A DNA stretch of 64,000 bases from Kappaphycus alvarezii (Eukaryota > Rhodophyta > Florideophyceae > Gigartinales > Solieriaceae). The stretch is taken from assembly GCA_002205965.3 (NCBI GenBank), contig NADL03000599.1, forward strand, positions 2,976,001 to 3,040,000, given 5' to 3'. Numbering within the stretch: the stretch's first letter is position 1; each line of letters begins with the position of its first letter. Below, piece by piece: positions 48,650 to 60,951 of the stretch. The translations under genes were made by a program, and so were the position numbers. Below the pieces are notes generated by a model, which did not search any database, was not told the origin of the DNA, and saw only the letters and a list, made by a program, of their open reading frames with translations.

Positions 48650-51600
48650 AATTACTTTTCAAGGTAATACATTCTTGGTTTGTAAGTATGGAGTTTTCGG
48701 TTTTATTTTAGTCATGCATTTTTCTGCTCCGCAGTTTCCCTAGAACACAGTAAAAAAATATTTATGATGGATATTCTGTTTGTTCTCCTGGTCAAACCAG
48801 TGCTACCCAGTTTTTAAAGATTTAGTCTGTAACTGGCTTTGAGACCAAGTGTGCAGTCGATAATATATATATCTAATATATCTAATTCCCAGACTGTAAG
48901 CCATGAGTTTCTCATTGTCCAACTCACGAAACTACTGCAACTTTTACCTTTTCGTAATGACAGCCAAGTTATTGATTACCCGAGACGTCCTTCACTGTAC
49001 AAAACTAAATCCTGAACGAACCGTTCTAGCCAGAACTCCTTCAAGAGGAATCTCATGTGCTTTAAAGTAGATCCATTTCTGCAATTTTGGATAATTTTCT
49101 TGTACCAAAGCACTACAAAAATCCTCTTAATCAAATAAGATTCTATATATAGAAGCCTTCTCGGCTTGAAATCTAAATCGATTTCGATTGTCTATAAATC
49201 TGTTTGATTTTCACTTCTACGAGTCACAGATTCCGACCTTTTGAACATTGAATTCTTGATTTTTCTTATTTTTAACGCGAAATTACGTACCCAGTCCTTC
49301 TGGCAAAGACCCAGTGCAAAAAAGAAGCGTTAGTTCCTCGTCTCGTTCCTATATAATTTCTCAAACCTCCACTATCTACCGTAGCGGTTTTTGTCTAAGC
49401 TATGAGTAGTCGCTTGATTACATGACAACTAAGTTTGCAAGGCAACTTGTTTTACATGGCAATCATTTGCTCTCCGCATTTGATAATATATCCTTTTTTA
49501 ATTGCGTATCAGCCACCTCTATAATATATAACCACTGTCTGTCGCATGTCATGCAGAGAGAAGCATTCTGATGCTGATAGATTTGCTAATATTCACTCTC
49601 CTACCCCTCTTTGATTTTTATCTCGTACTGTGCTACATTATTTTATAACTTTGCAGTATTGCTTAAGCTCTCGCAGTTACCTCTAAATGTAAACGAACCA
49701 GCACTCCTGCAACGAACCAACAAGCCCACTTGTTCACAACAGCTGTCGCCGCACAGCAGCCAAACGGAGCCACCTAGTCTCGTCTCACGCCCGCTCTAGC
49801 CCTTCCACTCAGCCTCCGCCCGCAACTTTTTAAATATTTTCTGGTGTAAAGCAAGCGAAGCTAATGTCCCTGAAAGTGATTAAACATGCCATGAGAGAAT
49901 AAACGTTCAGCGGTAATATTTTGCTGTGTTCTATTACCGAACGGCAAATTCACTTTTAAAGAATAAACCCTAAGATTTTTCAGAGATTCAGGCACCACAC
50001 CGACACAGATAATTTATATTTTTCATTGTTTTGAAGAAGTCGACAAATATTTTTTGTCCTCAATAGGATTTTGGTTGGCATAAAATATAAATCTTTTCTT
50101 GTCCTTATTTCGCAAAACTCAGAGGAATACAATAAATGGTGAAAAAAATCAATCCCTAAAAGCCATAGCCACGTGATTTTAAAATTTTTTGTTTATCTTA
50201 AAGCTGCTAACGTGTACAACAAATGAATCAAGGAAATTTTATTTGTGTATCATAATGAAAATATTTGAAACATTTCGAGAAAAATAATGATAAAAATATA
50301 ATAAAATAATAACATTTAATTTAATTAAAAAAAGGAAATGAGAGGATCAATAAAAACTACAGATAACAATACAAAATACTGAAGTTCCAATATTTATGTT
50401 AAACAGGGAAAGGTGTTCTTATGAAAATACATTTGGCTGGTTTTAAGTGGGAAATAATATGAAATTTATGGAGTGTTTTGAGAATATTTTTTGCCGAAAG
50501 AAGGGATTTGAAGAATTTTACATCTTCTGTGGGCAACATAAATGGACTTAAATTGTATAATAGTCTACTTAAATTAATTCCATGACATGTCATATTTGTG
50601 AAAGTTTAAATCACCTATTCCTCTATTCTTAGAAGAAATTTGTAAATGAAATTTTGTTTAATTGGTCACTGAAACAATTCAATTTGACGGGGATCATATA
50701 ATTGATCAAAATGTCCAGGGAAGGGAAGAATTTTTCTTCATGAAGCATCTTCAACATGTCCTGATGTCATTTTTTTCAGCTTGACGACTAATGAGGCCAG
50801 AAAAAGACAGTTTTTACCACTACCTCTAATTGATTCCATTAAGATTATCTTTTGTAGTTCCCATCTTAAAAGATGAAAGTAGCTACAGCGATACTGAATT
50901 TATATTTATTTTGAATCGGAACAATTAAATAAATATCTAAAAGGGATACTATAAAATGGCATTAGCTACCATTGAATAAAGTTTTTGATGATTCTAATTC
51001 TCAAAAAATCGATGAAATACCTTTTCTACCTGCTCAGTAGCTATACCACATCCATTTCAACTACACCTGCACTCTTGCCTACATTTCAGTGTATGTTGTT
51101 ATATAATATCTTTTTTAGCTTAATTTTATCTCTTAATAGTTGAAAATTTTAAAAGGAAACCAAAAATATTCCTATGATGCACTTTCTTTTCAGCCAAATT
51201 GATATTTAATTTTTATATTTACATATAAATGACTCCCCTCTTGTTTAAAGTGGAAAGGCCTTTTTATATTGTTACAATTCTATCACTTAATAACATAAAA
51301 GTCCCAGTAAATAATTCCCGCGAAGAGCAATCAATAATAAAATCTTAAATGCGTAGTTATGATCGAAGTAGGGAACTACTTACCCTAATATGTCACTACG
51401 TGTTAAAATAAAAGAATTTTAACACCATTTTCGTTTAATTTTTGAAATCTATCTATATTCTAACATACTTTGGTCAGCTGTAATGAGCTGAAATAGGTCG
51501 AATTAAAAGATTATACCCCAATGAATACATTCTCTGCTTTAAAGAGCGGAGATTTTTCATGAATCAGTTGGGAGCGTATATTTATCCCCGTTGTTAAATT

Positions 51601-52980
51601 GCACAGTATATTTGAAATATCTGTAAAATATTCTTGCGCAATGGGATTTATTTTAGTGAGTAAAAGAGCGTTAATTGAATAAATTCAGATGATAATGTAC
51701 CATAAAACTATGAAATTGTCCAATTTTTAATTACATGGACTTTTTTATCTGGCCTACAGTTTGTAGCCTACGATAAACACTGGATAGGAATATTTACTCA
51801 CTACAAAGTTTAGTCCGAAAGGCGGTGAATATTGCTCATAGTTAAAATTTTACTTTAGTTAAAAAACGCTTAATCCAGTAAAAGATGAAAAGAAAACCTT
51901 ACGCTTGAATCTTTTATATTTTCATTTACAAATATATTGTTCTCTTTTATCTTTGGGAAGATTTCTTCATGCTTTTCCGACTTATCGGCAAATATTTTAC
52001 AGCTACCGAAAGTTCTCCTCACTCTTACAACCCTGTATCCCATGCCTTCTACTTTTTCTGTACCGATTGATCTTAAGATATCAATGATGATGGAAGCAGT
52101 ATATTATAATGCTAATTATCAAACAACTTCTTTTGTTCAGAGGGCCCCAAATATGAGCTGACGCTCTCTTTTAACGACCTGATATCTCTCTGAATCTATT
52201 CTTGGCAAAGAAACAGAAACTACGCACATGCCAATCCCCCCTCCCGAATATGAAAAATCACCCTCACCTAGACAATTAAAAGTAAAAATTCTAAATCCTT
52301 TCATCTTCAATTCCCTCGCAGTTTTTCCGAGATTTTTCACTTGTTCAAAAAAACATATTCTCAATATCGTGCAGAAATCAATATATTTGCGGAAATGTTT
52401 TCACACAGCGTGCAGTAGAGGTTCGTAAAGAGGATTTTGAGGAATAATAACCGTGGCTATAACAGATTTTGGTTTTATCAGATCTGGTATACAACAAAGA
52501 GGAGAGAAAGAGACAGGTGGAAAAGTCCGGAATGTAAATTATTTGAGAAGTTTGATCAAAAAGTGGCAGTTATGTTAGTATGGATAGAGTTCCATGACTT
52601 TTTCGCTATGATAAGAGCATGGTGAACTAGTAAAAGTACAAGTTGGAGGTTCGAACTTCTTTGAATGGAAATGCGAAGAATCACTTCCTGTTTGGCGAAA
52701 ATACTGTTCGATTTATGAAATTTTTGGATATTCTAGAGAAGTTGTCTCGTTATCATCTTATAATCCTGGGGAAAACATATTACGATATATTTATAATTTC
52801 AGTATTGCCAGTATTCCTTATTTTCTTTCTATAGCGATTATGCTTTATATTTTTGAAGTTTTTATCGATCAGTCCCCACTTTGAGCTCCATATTTAGGCT
52901 TTTAAGGGCTCAAAATGCGGGATAGGGCGGCTGCAAGGTGATTTCTCCTTTTTTTCATTCTTTTGGTGTGAAAATGGCGT
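48650..52980. other. AT-rich region without recognisable genes
   Basis: Short random-looking frames only. A small run of TATATA-type sequence is at 48.86 kb. No coding motif, RNA gene or long repeat was identified. Copia-4 begins at or shortly after its right edge. Confidence 0.55.
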
Positions 52981-52983
52981 CTA

Positions 52984-53295
52984 TTGTTTCAAAAGACTTG
53001 GCGCATCGACAAGGAGTGGGCAACTGAGAAAATTTCATCGACGTACACGGACCTTACCTACAACTCCTCCTCTCTTTCAAGCCATTCATCCAAGCAAGTT
53101 CGGACAATCCGCACGCACTCGAGGCGAGATTTGGCCAATTCAATACTCGTCGCCTGTAGCGCTACCTCTGAAGGCAGATTTTTGCCGCAAAATACATCAG
53201 ATAGCAACTCAACCAAGTCAAAAAGGTCACGCTCAACGAATATGGCCTTGTCTGAAGTATCTGACTCCGTAGATACACTATCTTCTAATTTCTAG
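52984..53295 (+). other. Ser/Thr-rich open frame upstream of copia-4
   Basis: About 100 codons, very rich in Ser, Thr, Asn and Arg (DLTYNSSSLSSHSSKQVRTI). It ends 45 bp before the copia-4 integrase remnant starts. It has no zinc knuckle or protease motif. By position it could be degenerate Gag or protease of copia-4, or unrelated low-complexity sequence. Confidence 0.3.
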
Positions 53296-53339
53296 AGAAA
53301 GGATTCATGCCCTGCGCCATAGACACCAATCGCATTAAC

Positions 53340-55497
53340 TTTCAAAAGAGGTCTTTTCGCAAATGTAGTGGACGAAATCCAACTGCGCGATGTGTCAGCA
53401 CATACTTGAGGTGATCAATCAGTCCCCTACAGATTCCTTCGCACACTTTGCTTTGGCCAGAGACCCAATTCAAACGCAGAGTATGCGCTAAAGGCCCTTG
53501 TCCAAACTGGATATCTGTCGAACAGTCTCCAGCATTGGCTCCTAGAACGTGGAACCAGAAGCGAACCCGTTGCACCATATAGTCCTGAATCTAATGGGAA
53601 ATCAGAGAGGCTGAATCGTACCTTAAACGATGCCGCCAGGACAATGTTGCTATCACTTTCACAGTTCTTTGGAAGTAATAAACTTTGGGCCGAGGCAGTC
53701 AACACTGCGAACTGCCTCATGTGTTTGGCGTATTGGCGTAAGTGCATATTCCGAAGAAGAATCGTGAAGGAAAATTCTGTCCAAGGGCTAGAAAATTTAT
53801 ACTTGTCGGCTTTGAGAGAGTCAATTCGTACCGAATCTACTACCGGGGCAGTGATACTTTTTCTGTTTCTCGTGATGTCTAGTTTCATGAAACTACGCTT
53901 GGCTGGCCGACTTATACTTATGGTGAAGAGAAGATAGCTCTACCAGAACTTTTCGGCGAAGAAGATGATGATCATGGACATCTAGAAGACGTTCAGGATG
54001 ATCAGGGTGAAGACTTTGTAACCGCAAATGAATAAAATACTATGAAGGCCATGAAAAACCGACGGAATGGAATTCCTGGGTGAATTTGGCAACATGGACC
54101 CTGAATAGTCACTTACTATCCCCTAGAGCCCGAAGATCTGGCAGATTGCGAAGTGCTCCCAGAGATACACTCCTGACGGCATGCTGGCACTTCAACTACG
54201 ATTTTTGATCGGAAAATGTGGGACAGACATACCATGCACGTACGAGGAAGCCATGTCTGATGCAGAAAACGACAATGGTTTCATGCAATGAAGACAGAGA
54301 TGGGCAACCTCCGTCAAAGGGGAGTGATTCAACTTTCAGTGCTTCCTGCTGTAAGCCGTCCCATACCCTGCAGATAGGTATTTGATCGTAAGCGGAATGT
54401 ATCTGGCCATGCTACGAGGCACAGAGCCCTAATTGTGGCGAAGGGCTTCATGCAGCAGTACGTAGTAGACTACGCCGAAGTCTTTGCACCTGTCGTTCGC
54501 TATATCACATTTTGTACCCTGCTTGTCCTTGTGGTTGGTCAAGGAACGAAGGTCATGAGGCTAGAAATTACGCCGCCTTTTTGTACGATAATCTGGACGA
54601 AGAAATTTACATGGAGCAGCCACGTGAATTTGAAGTTCCAGGCAAGGCAAAGCTTGTTTATAGACTCAGGAAGGCCATATATGTTTTTAAGCAAGAGTCG
54701 AGGGCCTTTCGCCAGTTCTTACATCCAATTATCGTCGAGCTGAGTGCTGTAGCCTCCCTCGCTGATCCCTCTTTGTACACATTCGAGAAAAAGAAGGCCA
54801 TCATGATGGCAATTGTTGTGTACGTTGACGATATTCTCATTGCTGGAAAGTCTTAGAGAACGTTAAATGAGTTTGTGCATAATTTAGGTCAACAAGTGGA
54901 GTTGCAAGTCGAAAAGAAGGACCAAACGTTTTTGGGAATAACTATTGAAATTTGTTCGTCTGGAACGTTGATCAAAGTCCACAGTACGCCCTTGGTTGAC
55001 GACGCTCTTGTTCGTTTTGAGATGCAATACTGTGCACCGGTTGTGACACCTGTGGTTCCCAATACTCAATTGCAAGCAGCACGGGGTGATGATGTGCCCC
55101 CAAACGTTCCTTTCCGTGAGCTAATTGGCATCCTAACTCACCTAGCAAACACTTGTCTCCCTTACATTTTATATTCTGCGAGTTATTTTTCGCGCTTTCC
55201 TGACAAGTTCGGCATGGAGCACTAGAAAGCGGCAAAACGAGTATTGAGGTATTTGAAAGGCACTAGGGCTTTACTACTTGTGTATTCTAATACTAATGCA
55301 GAACTTACGGGATACAATGCTGCTGATTTTGCTGCGAACACTGAAGATCGGAAGTTTACTAGTGGATTTGTGTTTATTTTGTCAAGTGCATGTGTATCTT
55401 GGCGTTCTGGCTTTATTCCCCACAATTCCATTAACAAGTTCACTTCAGTAGGCAGCAAACTGCCTACTATCATAGGTCTCGTACTTGCGACGATTTA
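53340..55497 (+). pseudogene. Decayed Ty1/copia integrase, RT and RNase H (copia-4)
   Basis: The order integrase before RT identifies Ty1/copia. At 53.5-53.65 kb GTRSEPVAPYSPESNGKSER and LNRTLNDAARTMLL hold the integrase catalytic Glu region, followed by WAEAVNTANCLM. An acidic linker (PELFGEEDDDHGHLEDVQDD) lies at 53.95 kb. RT has FLYDNLDEEIYMEQPREFEV at 54.57 kb, RLRKAIYVFKQESRAFRQFL, and the intact catalytic motif in IVVYVDDILIAGKS near 54.83 kb. The connection is FRELIGILTHLANTCLPYIL, then AAKRVLRYLKGTRALLLVYS. RNase H shows GYNAADFAANTEDRKFTSGF and ends in a truncated tail at 55497. Stops occur at 54854, 55223 and elsewhere. The 5' half of integrase is barely readable. No LTR pair was found. 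Confidence 0.88.
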
Positions 55498-56600
55498 GCG
55501 TAATATGGATCCGGAAGGGTCCAGGCGCCATCTGTAGCTCTTAGAAGCAGAGCTTCTATGAAGACCAGTTCAGTAGGGCTAGATAGCTACCTTGGATTGC
55601 AGGTTAGGGCGACCGTAGGTCGCGCTATTTAGATTAAGGATAAATCCATAAAGTCTTCTAGTAATAGACTCTGGGGTTCTATAGAAGGTTGAAAGGGAAA
55701 ATGGAACGGAAAAGAGAGAAAGAAAAGGGAATATCGGTCTGGGATCCCAGTCCAGGAACGCTCGGGAGGTCTAGCAAGGATGATACGGTGACTACTTCGG
55801 CAACTATTCGTAGTCCTTATCTGTAGTGAGCCCGTGCAGAACTGTGTCCTTCGACATGAAATGTACTCAATGAGTACAAAATTTTTCGCAAAAACGGAAA
55901 AACTAAAAATTTCAATAAAAAAAACTTCGAAATCATGAAAAATGAAAATGATTTAATCAATCGTAGTGTTCCAGCGTACGGTAGCAGAAATTATTTGCTC
56001 TGCACAATGTCAACAAAGTCTTCAATGTATTTTGAAAATGTACTCAGTTGAGTACACATGTCGCATAGAAACTAGGTTTTCCGGTCACCCAACTGGGAAA
56101 TCTATTTTAATACACGAAGTCCTTGACTATAGGTGAGGATTTATTGTTAGTTTGATTGATGCTTGATCTTCTGAAAGTTGGTGAGGTCTGGGTGCTTTAC
56201 ATAGCTGCGACGGCGTCACTATTGTAGCACTGTCAGCAAAACCTACATTAAAAGTAATTAAAGGATACAAAAGCGAATTAAATTGGCAATAGCGGCCCTA
56301 CATGTGATAACTACAAGTATGTAAGACAGCGTGTCCATACTGTATTCAACACAGTATGCGCGAAAATGAAGTAAATGGTCCCCAATGCTCCCGCTCCTGG
56401 CGTCGAGCGTGTTCCACAACGAAAAAAGGGATGAGGAACACTAGAGAATATGGTCACGTTCGTGGCTGTGCGCTGCGCATTCATATCGATAACACTAATT
56501 TTCATCTTTTTCGGCTATCCTGGTCATGGTCGCAACCTATTCGTGGTTGTCGAACTACTGTCGCTGGTTTTTTCATAAGACTGATTTATATCCGGCCGAT
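55498..56600. other. Unassigned region between copia-4 and gypsy-3
   Basis: The first 300 bp are comparatively rich in G and purines and could contain the copia-4 polypurine tract or 3' LTR, but no partner repeat was found. The rest is AT-rich. A 64-codon minus-strand frame at 56311-56505 has no motif that I recognise. Confidence 0.4.
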
Positions 56601-57935
56601 GTTGTCCTTGACTAGGTTGTAACGGTAAAGGTAGTGGTTAAACCTATCCTACTCAATTTTCATTATCACTTATTTGCTGCTAAGGTAATTAGTAACACAA
56701 ACTTCTCCCCACGTATTTCCGTCTCTACTAAACTTTATCCCCATCGTAGTCCGCAGTGTCATGGGCGCTTTATTCAAATTCCGTGCATTTCCGTCAGGAT
56801 GAAACTTGAGCCTTTTAGGCTTATCCTGGAAAGCCGTCGTCTGTGGGTGCAGTGAGAACCATTCCCTTTCTTTGAAACTCCATAACCATTAGGGGTATCC
56901 CATTTGTTAGATACTGAATAAACGCGTGAATTCAGATCAATGGTTAAGCCGTTGAAATCATTACTTCATTTGGTCTTCCCCTTTTACAGCGTAGAGCGAT
57001 CCATTCATTTTAAATTTTTCCAAGAGAGAATAGCATGCGATGGTGGGACTCCATTCCATTCGGCTTTTGTGTTAGCCATATTGTTTCTGATGTTTCGATC
57101 CATTTTTTTGCGGCACATATCTTGCTGATCCGTGAAAATTTGAAATTATTCCTGTCTCAGGTATGGGCGGAGCATTTCACTGCTTCTCCAAAGGCGAGTC
57201 ACCGCTTTACGCTAGCCCAATAATTTCTCTCCGCATGACAGAGTACGGTGCTAATGGCCGATAGGATGGCAAATGCTATCCGAGTTCTCATGCAGTAGGT
57301 CAAAGCCCAGTTTCTCATAACATACGTTGGTGTCTATGGGATATGGTGGTCAGCTTGTCCGAAACCTCAATACGAGAAGTACAATCAAGGCATCCTTCAA
57401 GAAAGGAAAGGCTTCTAGCTAAACGGAGTAAAGCCCTAAGAGCTGTAAGTTATTTCCTTTCTTCAGCAATTCGCTGGGTTCCGCTGTCACTCTGGAAAAG
57501 CTGTGGACGAGAGTCCAATATAAGCTGCAGAGACCGAGTAAACTTCCCATTCTCCTTTGAATGCGCCCCTGTTTGAAACCTTTCACTGCTTCGATGTTTT
57601 TAGAGGCCACATAGGGCTTCTGAGGGCGTATCACATGACCATGGTAGTACAACGTAGAGGTAAACCGCGTGGAATTTTTCAAGTTCAGGAAAGCTCTTTA
57701 TTTTTGAAATACGCTAAGCACTTCGTCAACATGGTCTATATGTTCCTCAATGGACTTGAAAAATATGATTATACCATCCAAGCGTATCTATCACATCTTC
57801 TACTCGTATCGCTCCAGTACTATTTCCACTGTTCGTTGTAATGTTGCTGGTGCACTGCAGAACCCGAAGTTGGTCACTCCGTTCGCAAGGTTTTATCTCG
57901 CAAGGTTTTATCTCGACGATATAGTAACAGGCAAG
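56600..57935 (-). pseudogene. Decayed Ty3/gypsy RT and RNase H (gypsy-3)
   Basis: Read on the minus strand from 57.9 kb downward, ANGVTNFGFCSAPATLQRTV is RT motif B. The catalytic YxDD appears as RLDGIIIF (57769-57786), so the second Asp is Gly, and two or three stops lie just before it. SIEEHIDHVDEVLSVFQ follows, then YYHGHVIRPQKPYVASKNIE and GSLLGLCSLYWTLVHSFSRV, the RT thumb and connection. Further down, HPIGH and HRTLS, MLRPYLRQE and FQIFTDQQ are RNase H landmarks near 57.1-57.3 kb. This lineage differs from gypsy-1, -2 and -4. Below 57.0 kb I could not trace integrase with confidence. The upper end stops abruptly at the junction with the truncated non-LTR copy. Confidence 0.72.
57884..57913. 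repeat. 15-bp tandem duplication
   Basis: CGCAAGGTTTTATCT is present twice in direct succession within gypsy-3 RT, close to the junction with the non-LTR copy. It may be a replication or repair scar. Confidence 0.8.
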
Positions 57936-57949
57936 GGTCCACTGGCGCG

Positions 57950-58740
57950 ACGAATCGTGGGTGACACACCCCAACCCGGCTCAGAACAGCACCCAAGAAG
58001 TTCAACATCGGATCCGTGGCCTGGCGTTCGGGAACAGCCCCGCCGCCGCATTTCTCACCGCTCATCCCACAACCGCTACGGTGGTGTCCTCGGCCAACTG
58101 GCAGACCATGCTCCGCCGGCACCTCGGCCTCCCCGTATATGACGACTCCCGCCCGCTCACCTGCGCTCACTGCAACAAAACTATGGACGCACTCGGGAAC
58201 CACTCAGCGGACCTTTATTCAGCAGGTGTCGGTCGCGCGCATTGCTACAACTCGCTACGCAACGTTTTCGCCTACCACGCTGCTCGTGCCGCGGGCCTGG
58301 ACTGCCAATACGAGGTCCCGCTACTTCTCCCGGGAACGAATATCCGCCCTGCGGATATTCTTATTCAACCCCCGCCCCTGCCCACTGGCCAACAGGTCCG
58401 CCCCATAGCCTGCGACTTTACCGTTGTCTCTCCGTTCAAACAAGGCGGGAGCACAAGGGCCACGCAAATGGCCGGGGGCGCCGTAGAAATTGCCCACCGA
58501 GACAAAGTAAAAGACTTGGATCGCAAACTGGTACGCCAGATCCCGCCCCCTTCGAAAACACCCTCCAGGAACCGAACTTAAAGTTTCAGCCCCTGGCTTT
58601 CGATTCCTTGGGTGCCCTATCCCCCGCCTCTATTCTTTTCCTCGAAGACTTCATCCCGCGCATCGCAGAGAAGTTTTACACAACCACTGGAGTGATCCCC
58701 AGACGTATTTATCAGCGCAAAAGTTGCACGCTGTGATCTT
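57950..58740 (+). pseudogene. 5'-truncated non-LTR retrotransposon A, REL endonuclease and 3' end
   Basis: The frame 57961-58581 is open for about 206 codons. FGNSPAAAFLTAHPTTAT and ANWQTMLRRHLGLPVYDDSR match the AFLIAHPS..AMWPVM..HLG..VFDKTR region of element A at 46.4 kb. The nuclease knuckle CAHCNKTMDALGNHS follows, then SLRNVFAYHAARAAGLDCQY, EVPLLLPGTNIRPADILIQ and ACDFTVVSPF, which supply the conserved RPAD and D-x-TVVSP residues of the REL fold. After 58581 the reading moves one frame to LAFDSLGALSPASILFLEDF, the usual C-terminal helix of these proteins. No RT precedes it, as expected of a 5'-truncated insertion made by target-primed reverse transcription. The active-site residues look intact. 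No poly(A) tail or target duplication was recognised. Confidence 0.85.
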
Positions 58741-58867
58741 CTGTTGCAATGGCGATTCTATCGCGAGCCCCACAGCACGTGTCTGACGTGGAACATCCTG
58801 TTAGTTCTTAGCCGTATAGTCAGACCTGCAGTTGTGAACGATAGATACTCAGTGAAGTAAAGTTTCT

Positions 58868-60911
58868 TCGGTAATATTTTTAGCAAATTTGAAAGAGCAT
58901 ATTCTACACATACGAGTTGTGTTTCAGGGTATCGCAGACGCTGGCCTGAAATTCAAAATAATCAAGTGCGAGTTTGCAAAAACATCTGGTTCATTGTTGG
59001 GGCATGTGGTGAACGCCTCGGGGATTAACGTTGACCAACAGAAAATTAAAGCGATAAGGGACGCACCAGTATCAAAGTCAACAACCAAACTACGCAGTTT
59101 TCTGGGACTTGCGGGATATTAGCGACATCAAAAACTTTGCTGAGATTTCTTCCGTGTTGCATGCTGCAACATCTGTAAATAGATCTTTTGAATGGACCAC
59201 CAAAATAACGCAGGCCTTCAAAAATCTAAATCTACACTCACCACCCCTTCTGTGCTCGCTTACCCAGATTTTTCTACTCCATACATTGTGAAGACCGACG
59301 CATCACAAGGAGCAGTAGGAGCAGTTCTCCCTCAGGAGAAATAATATGGGAAAATACAGCCATACAGAACGCTAGCCGCACCATGAACTCATCGGAAAGG
59401 AACTACACAGGCTGCCAGAGGGAAACTATAGCTTTATTTTTCCCTTTGCAAAAGTTTAAAGTCTATATTTTGTCAACAACGTCCTTTACAGTCAGAACAG
59501 ACCACAACTATTTATTTCAAGCCCTCCAAAATAGGAAAACTCATGGCAAAATGGCCCGCTGACTTGATTTTCTCCCATACTATGAGTTTATGGTGGAATA
59601 TCTGCTGGACGGAAGAACTACGCAGCAAAGTACTTATCTCGGCATGTTCAACAGGACGATCCAGGACCCTCGGAGGTTGCCTAGACATGTACAATAACTG
59701 ATGGAGCTGGACGCAGATTTAGAGCCCAACCTAGGTGGGTTTGGAATGACGGAAGGCGACCAGAAGAAGAGGGCATCAATCAAACGAAATGCTAAAGTCT
59801 TCCTACTGTGGGACGAACGGATCTTCAGGCGTACGAAGAATGGTATCCGCGTCATACCTGGGAAGAAAGCTAGAATTGGGATCCTTACGATGTTCCAAAG
59901 TGATCTTGGGCAATAGAATGTGGAAACCACCAAAACGTTTATTCTTGATCTGTACTGATGGCCATAGACATGCAAAGACATTTACGACTTTGTTAAGAGT
60001 TGCGACGGGTGTCAGAGGTCGATACCTGTATACTGTACAATACCACGCTTCAGGTTCCTCGCACAAACCTTTTTGAAACCTACTCCATCAATTTTTCTGG
60101 GCCCTTGTTGACAGGCGCAAACTCCTATAAAAGGTATATCCTGATAGCAGTAGAACACCTGACAGGATGGCTCTTCGCTATTCCGAACGTATCAACCACG
60201 GCCAAAGAGGTTATAGACGTTATCCAAATAGAGGTGATAATGACGCTTTTTCGCCCGGCCAGCATCATATCTGATAACGCAGGTTGCCTCACGTTTAGTC
60301 TTTTGATGATTTTTATGGAAAAGCATGGAATCGCTTGGCATGCGATATTGGCGTATGCCCCTTTGTCCAATGGGATAGCAGAAAGACTGTTAAGGACAAT
60401 AAAATCTGCTTTGAAAAAGGTTGTACTAGGGGACAAATTAGATTGGGGAGCGCTAACTCGAGTACTGCATGGATATAGGCGCCGTCGTCTCCGAGAAAGA
60501 TCGTTTCCATTTGAACTTATGTTTGGGACATCTCCACGTCTAAGGTCTGGAGATCCGACGTCAATGCTGAAAATTTCGACATATGCTCACAGAAGGAATC
60601 AATTACTGTTCACCTCTGCAATACGGGCCACAAAGGTAGAAACGAAAAACTCTTCCACGAACGAAAACCTATATAGTGAAGAATACCGGTTCAGGGTAGG
60701 AGATTATATTCTAGTCGCATACAAGCAGGCGTTTGTTGGAACTGTAAAATGGCCGACCTTGTTTTCACGGTACTATGGGCAGTATAAGGTCGTGAAGGCC
60801 AAGCACCCCAGATACGAACTATGTTCAAGACACGAACGACAGACTCGACGACCAATTCAATCGCGAAGACTTCTTCCCTACAATAAACGCCCTCCGCATC
60901 TAACGGAGTAG
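58868..60911 (+). pseudogene. 5'-truncated gypsy-4 Pol: RT end, RNase H and integrase
   Basis: The remnant begins within RT just after where YIDD should be (VIFLANLKEHILHI), then GLKFKIIKCEFAKTSGSLLG and LRSFLGLAGY. RNase H at 59.1-59.6 kb is badly frameshifted (SFEWTTKITQAFKNL). Integrase has FLLWDERIFRRTKNGIRVI and FVKSCDGC. A clean 303-codon frame (60000-60911) carries the catalytic core: YSINFSGPL, SDNAGCL (Asp 60273-60275) and NGIAERLL (Glu 60381-60383). In gypsy-1 the first site is FSIDFAGP, so the first catalytic Asp is Asn here (60090-60092). GYRRRRLRERSFPFELMFG and RRLLPYNKRP match gypsy-1, but the frame stops right after the integrase and lacks the duplicated extension. It is a cousin of gypsy-1 and cannot integrate with this enzyme if the substitution is real. 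Confidence 0.88.
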
Positions 60912-60940
60912 AAAATGAAATGTCACCCCGGGTTCTGACT

Positions 60941-60951
60941 TAGGAAGGGGA
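60941..60951 (+). other. Putative polypurine tract of gypsy-4
   Basis: TAGGAAGGGGA lies 30 nt after the integrase stop and directly before TGTGATGG, a plausible LTR start at 60952. The arrangement mirrors gypsy-1. Confidence 0.6.

Noticed and set aside
52640..52665. Possible tRNA T-arm (GGTTCGAAC)
   Set aside because: No acceptor stem or anticodon arm could be found upstream.
53427..53888. 153-codon minus-strand frame
   Set aside because: Antisense shadow of the copia-4 integrase, whose plus-strand reading has clear motifs.
57750..58142. 130-codon plus-strand frame crossing the gypsy-3 / non-LTR junction
   Set aside because: Its first half is the antisense of gypsy-3 RT and its second half is out of frame with the REL nuclease, so it is a chance fusion.
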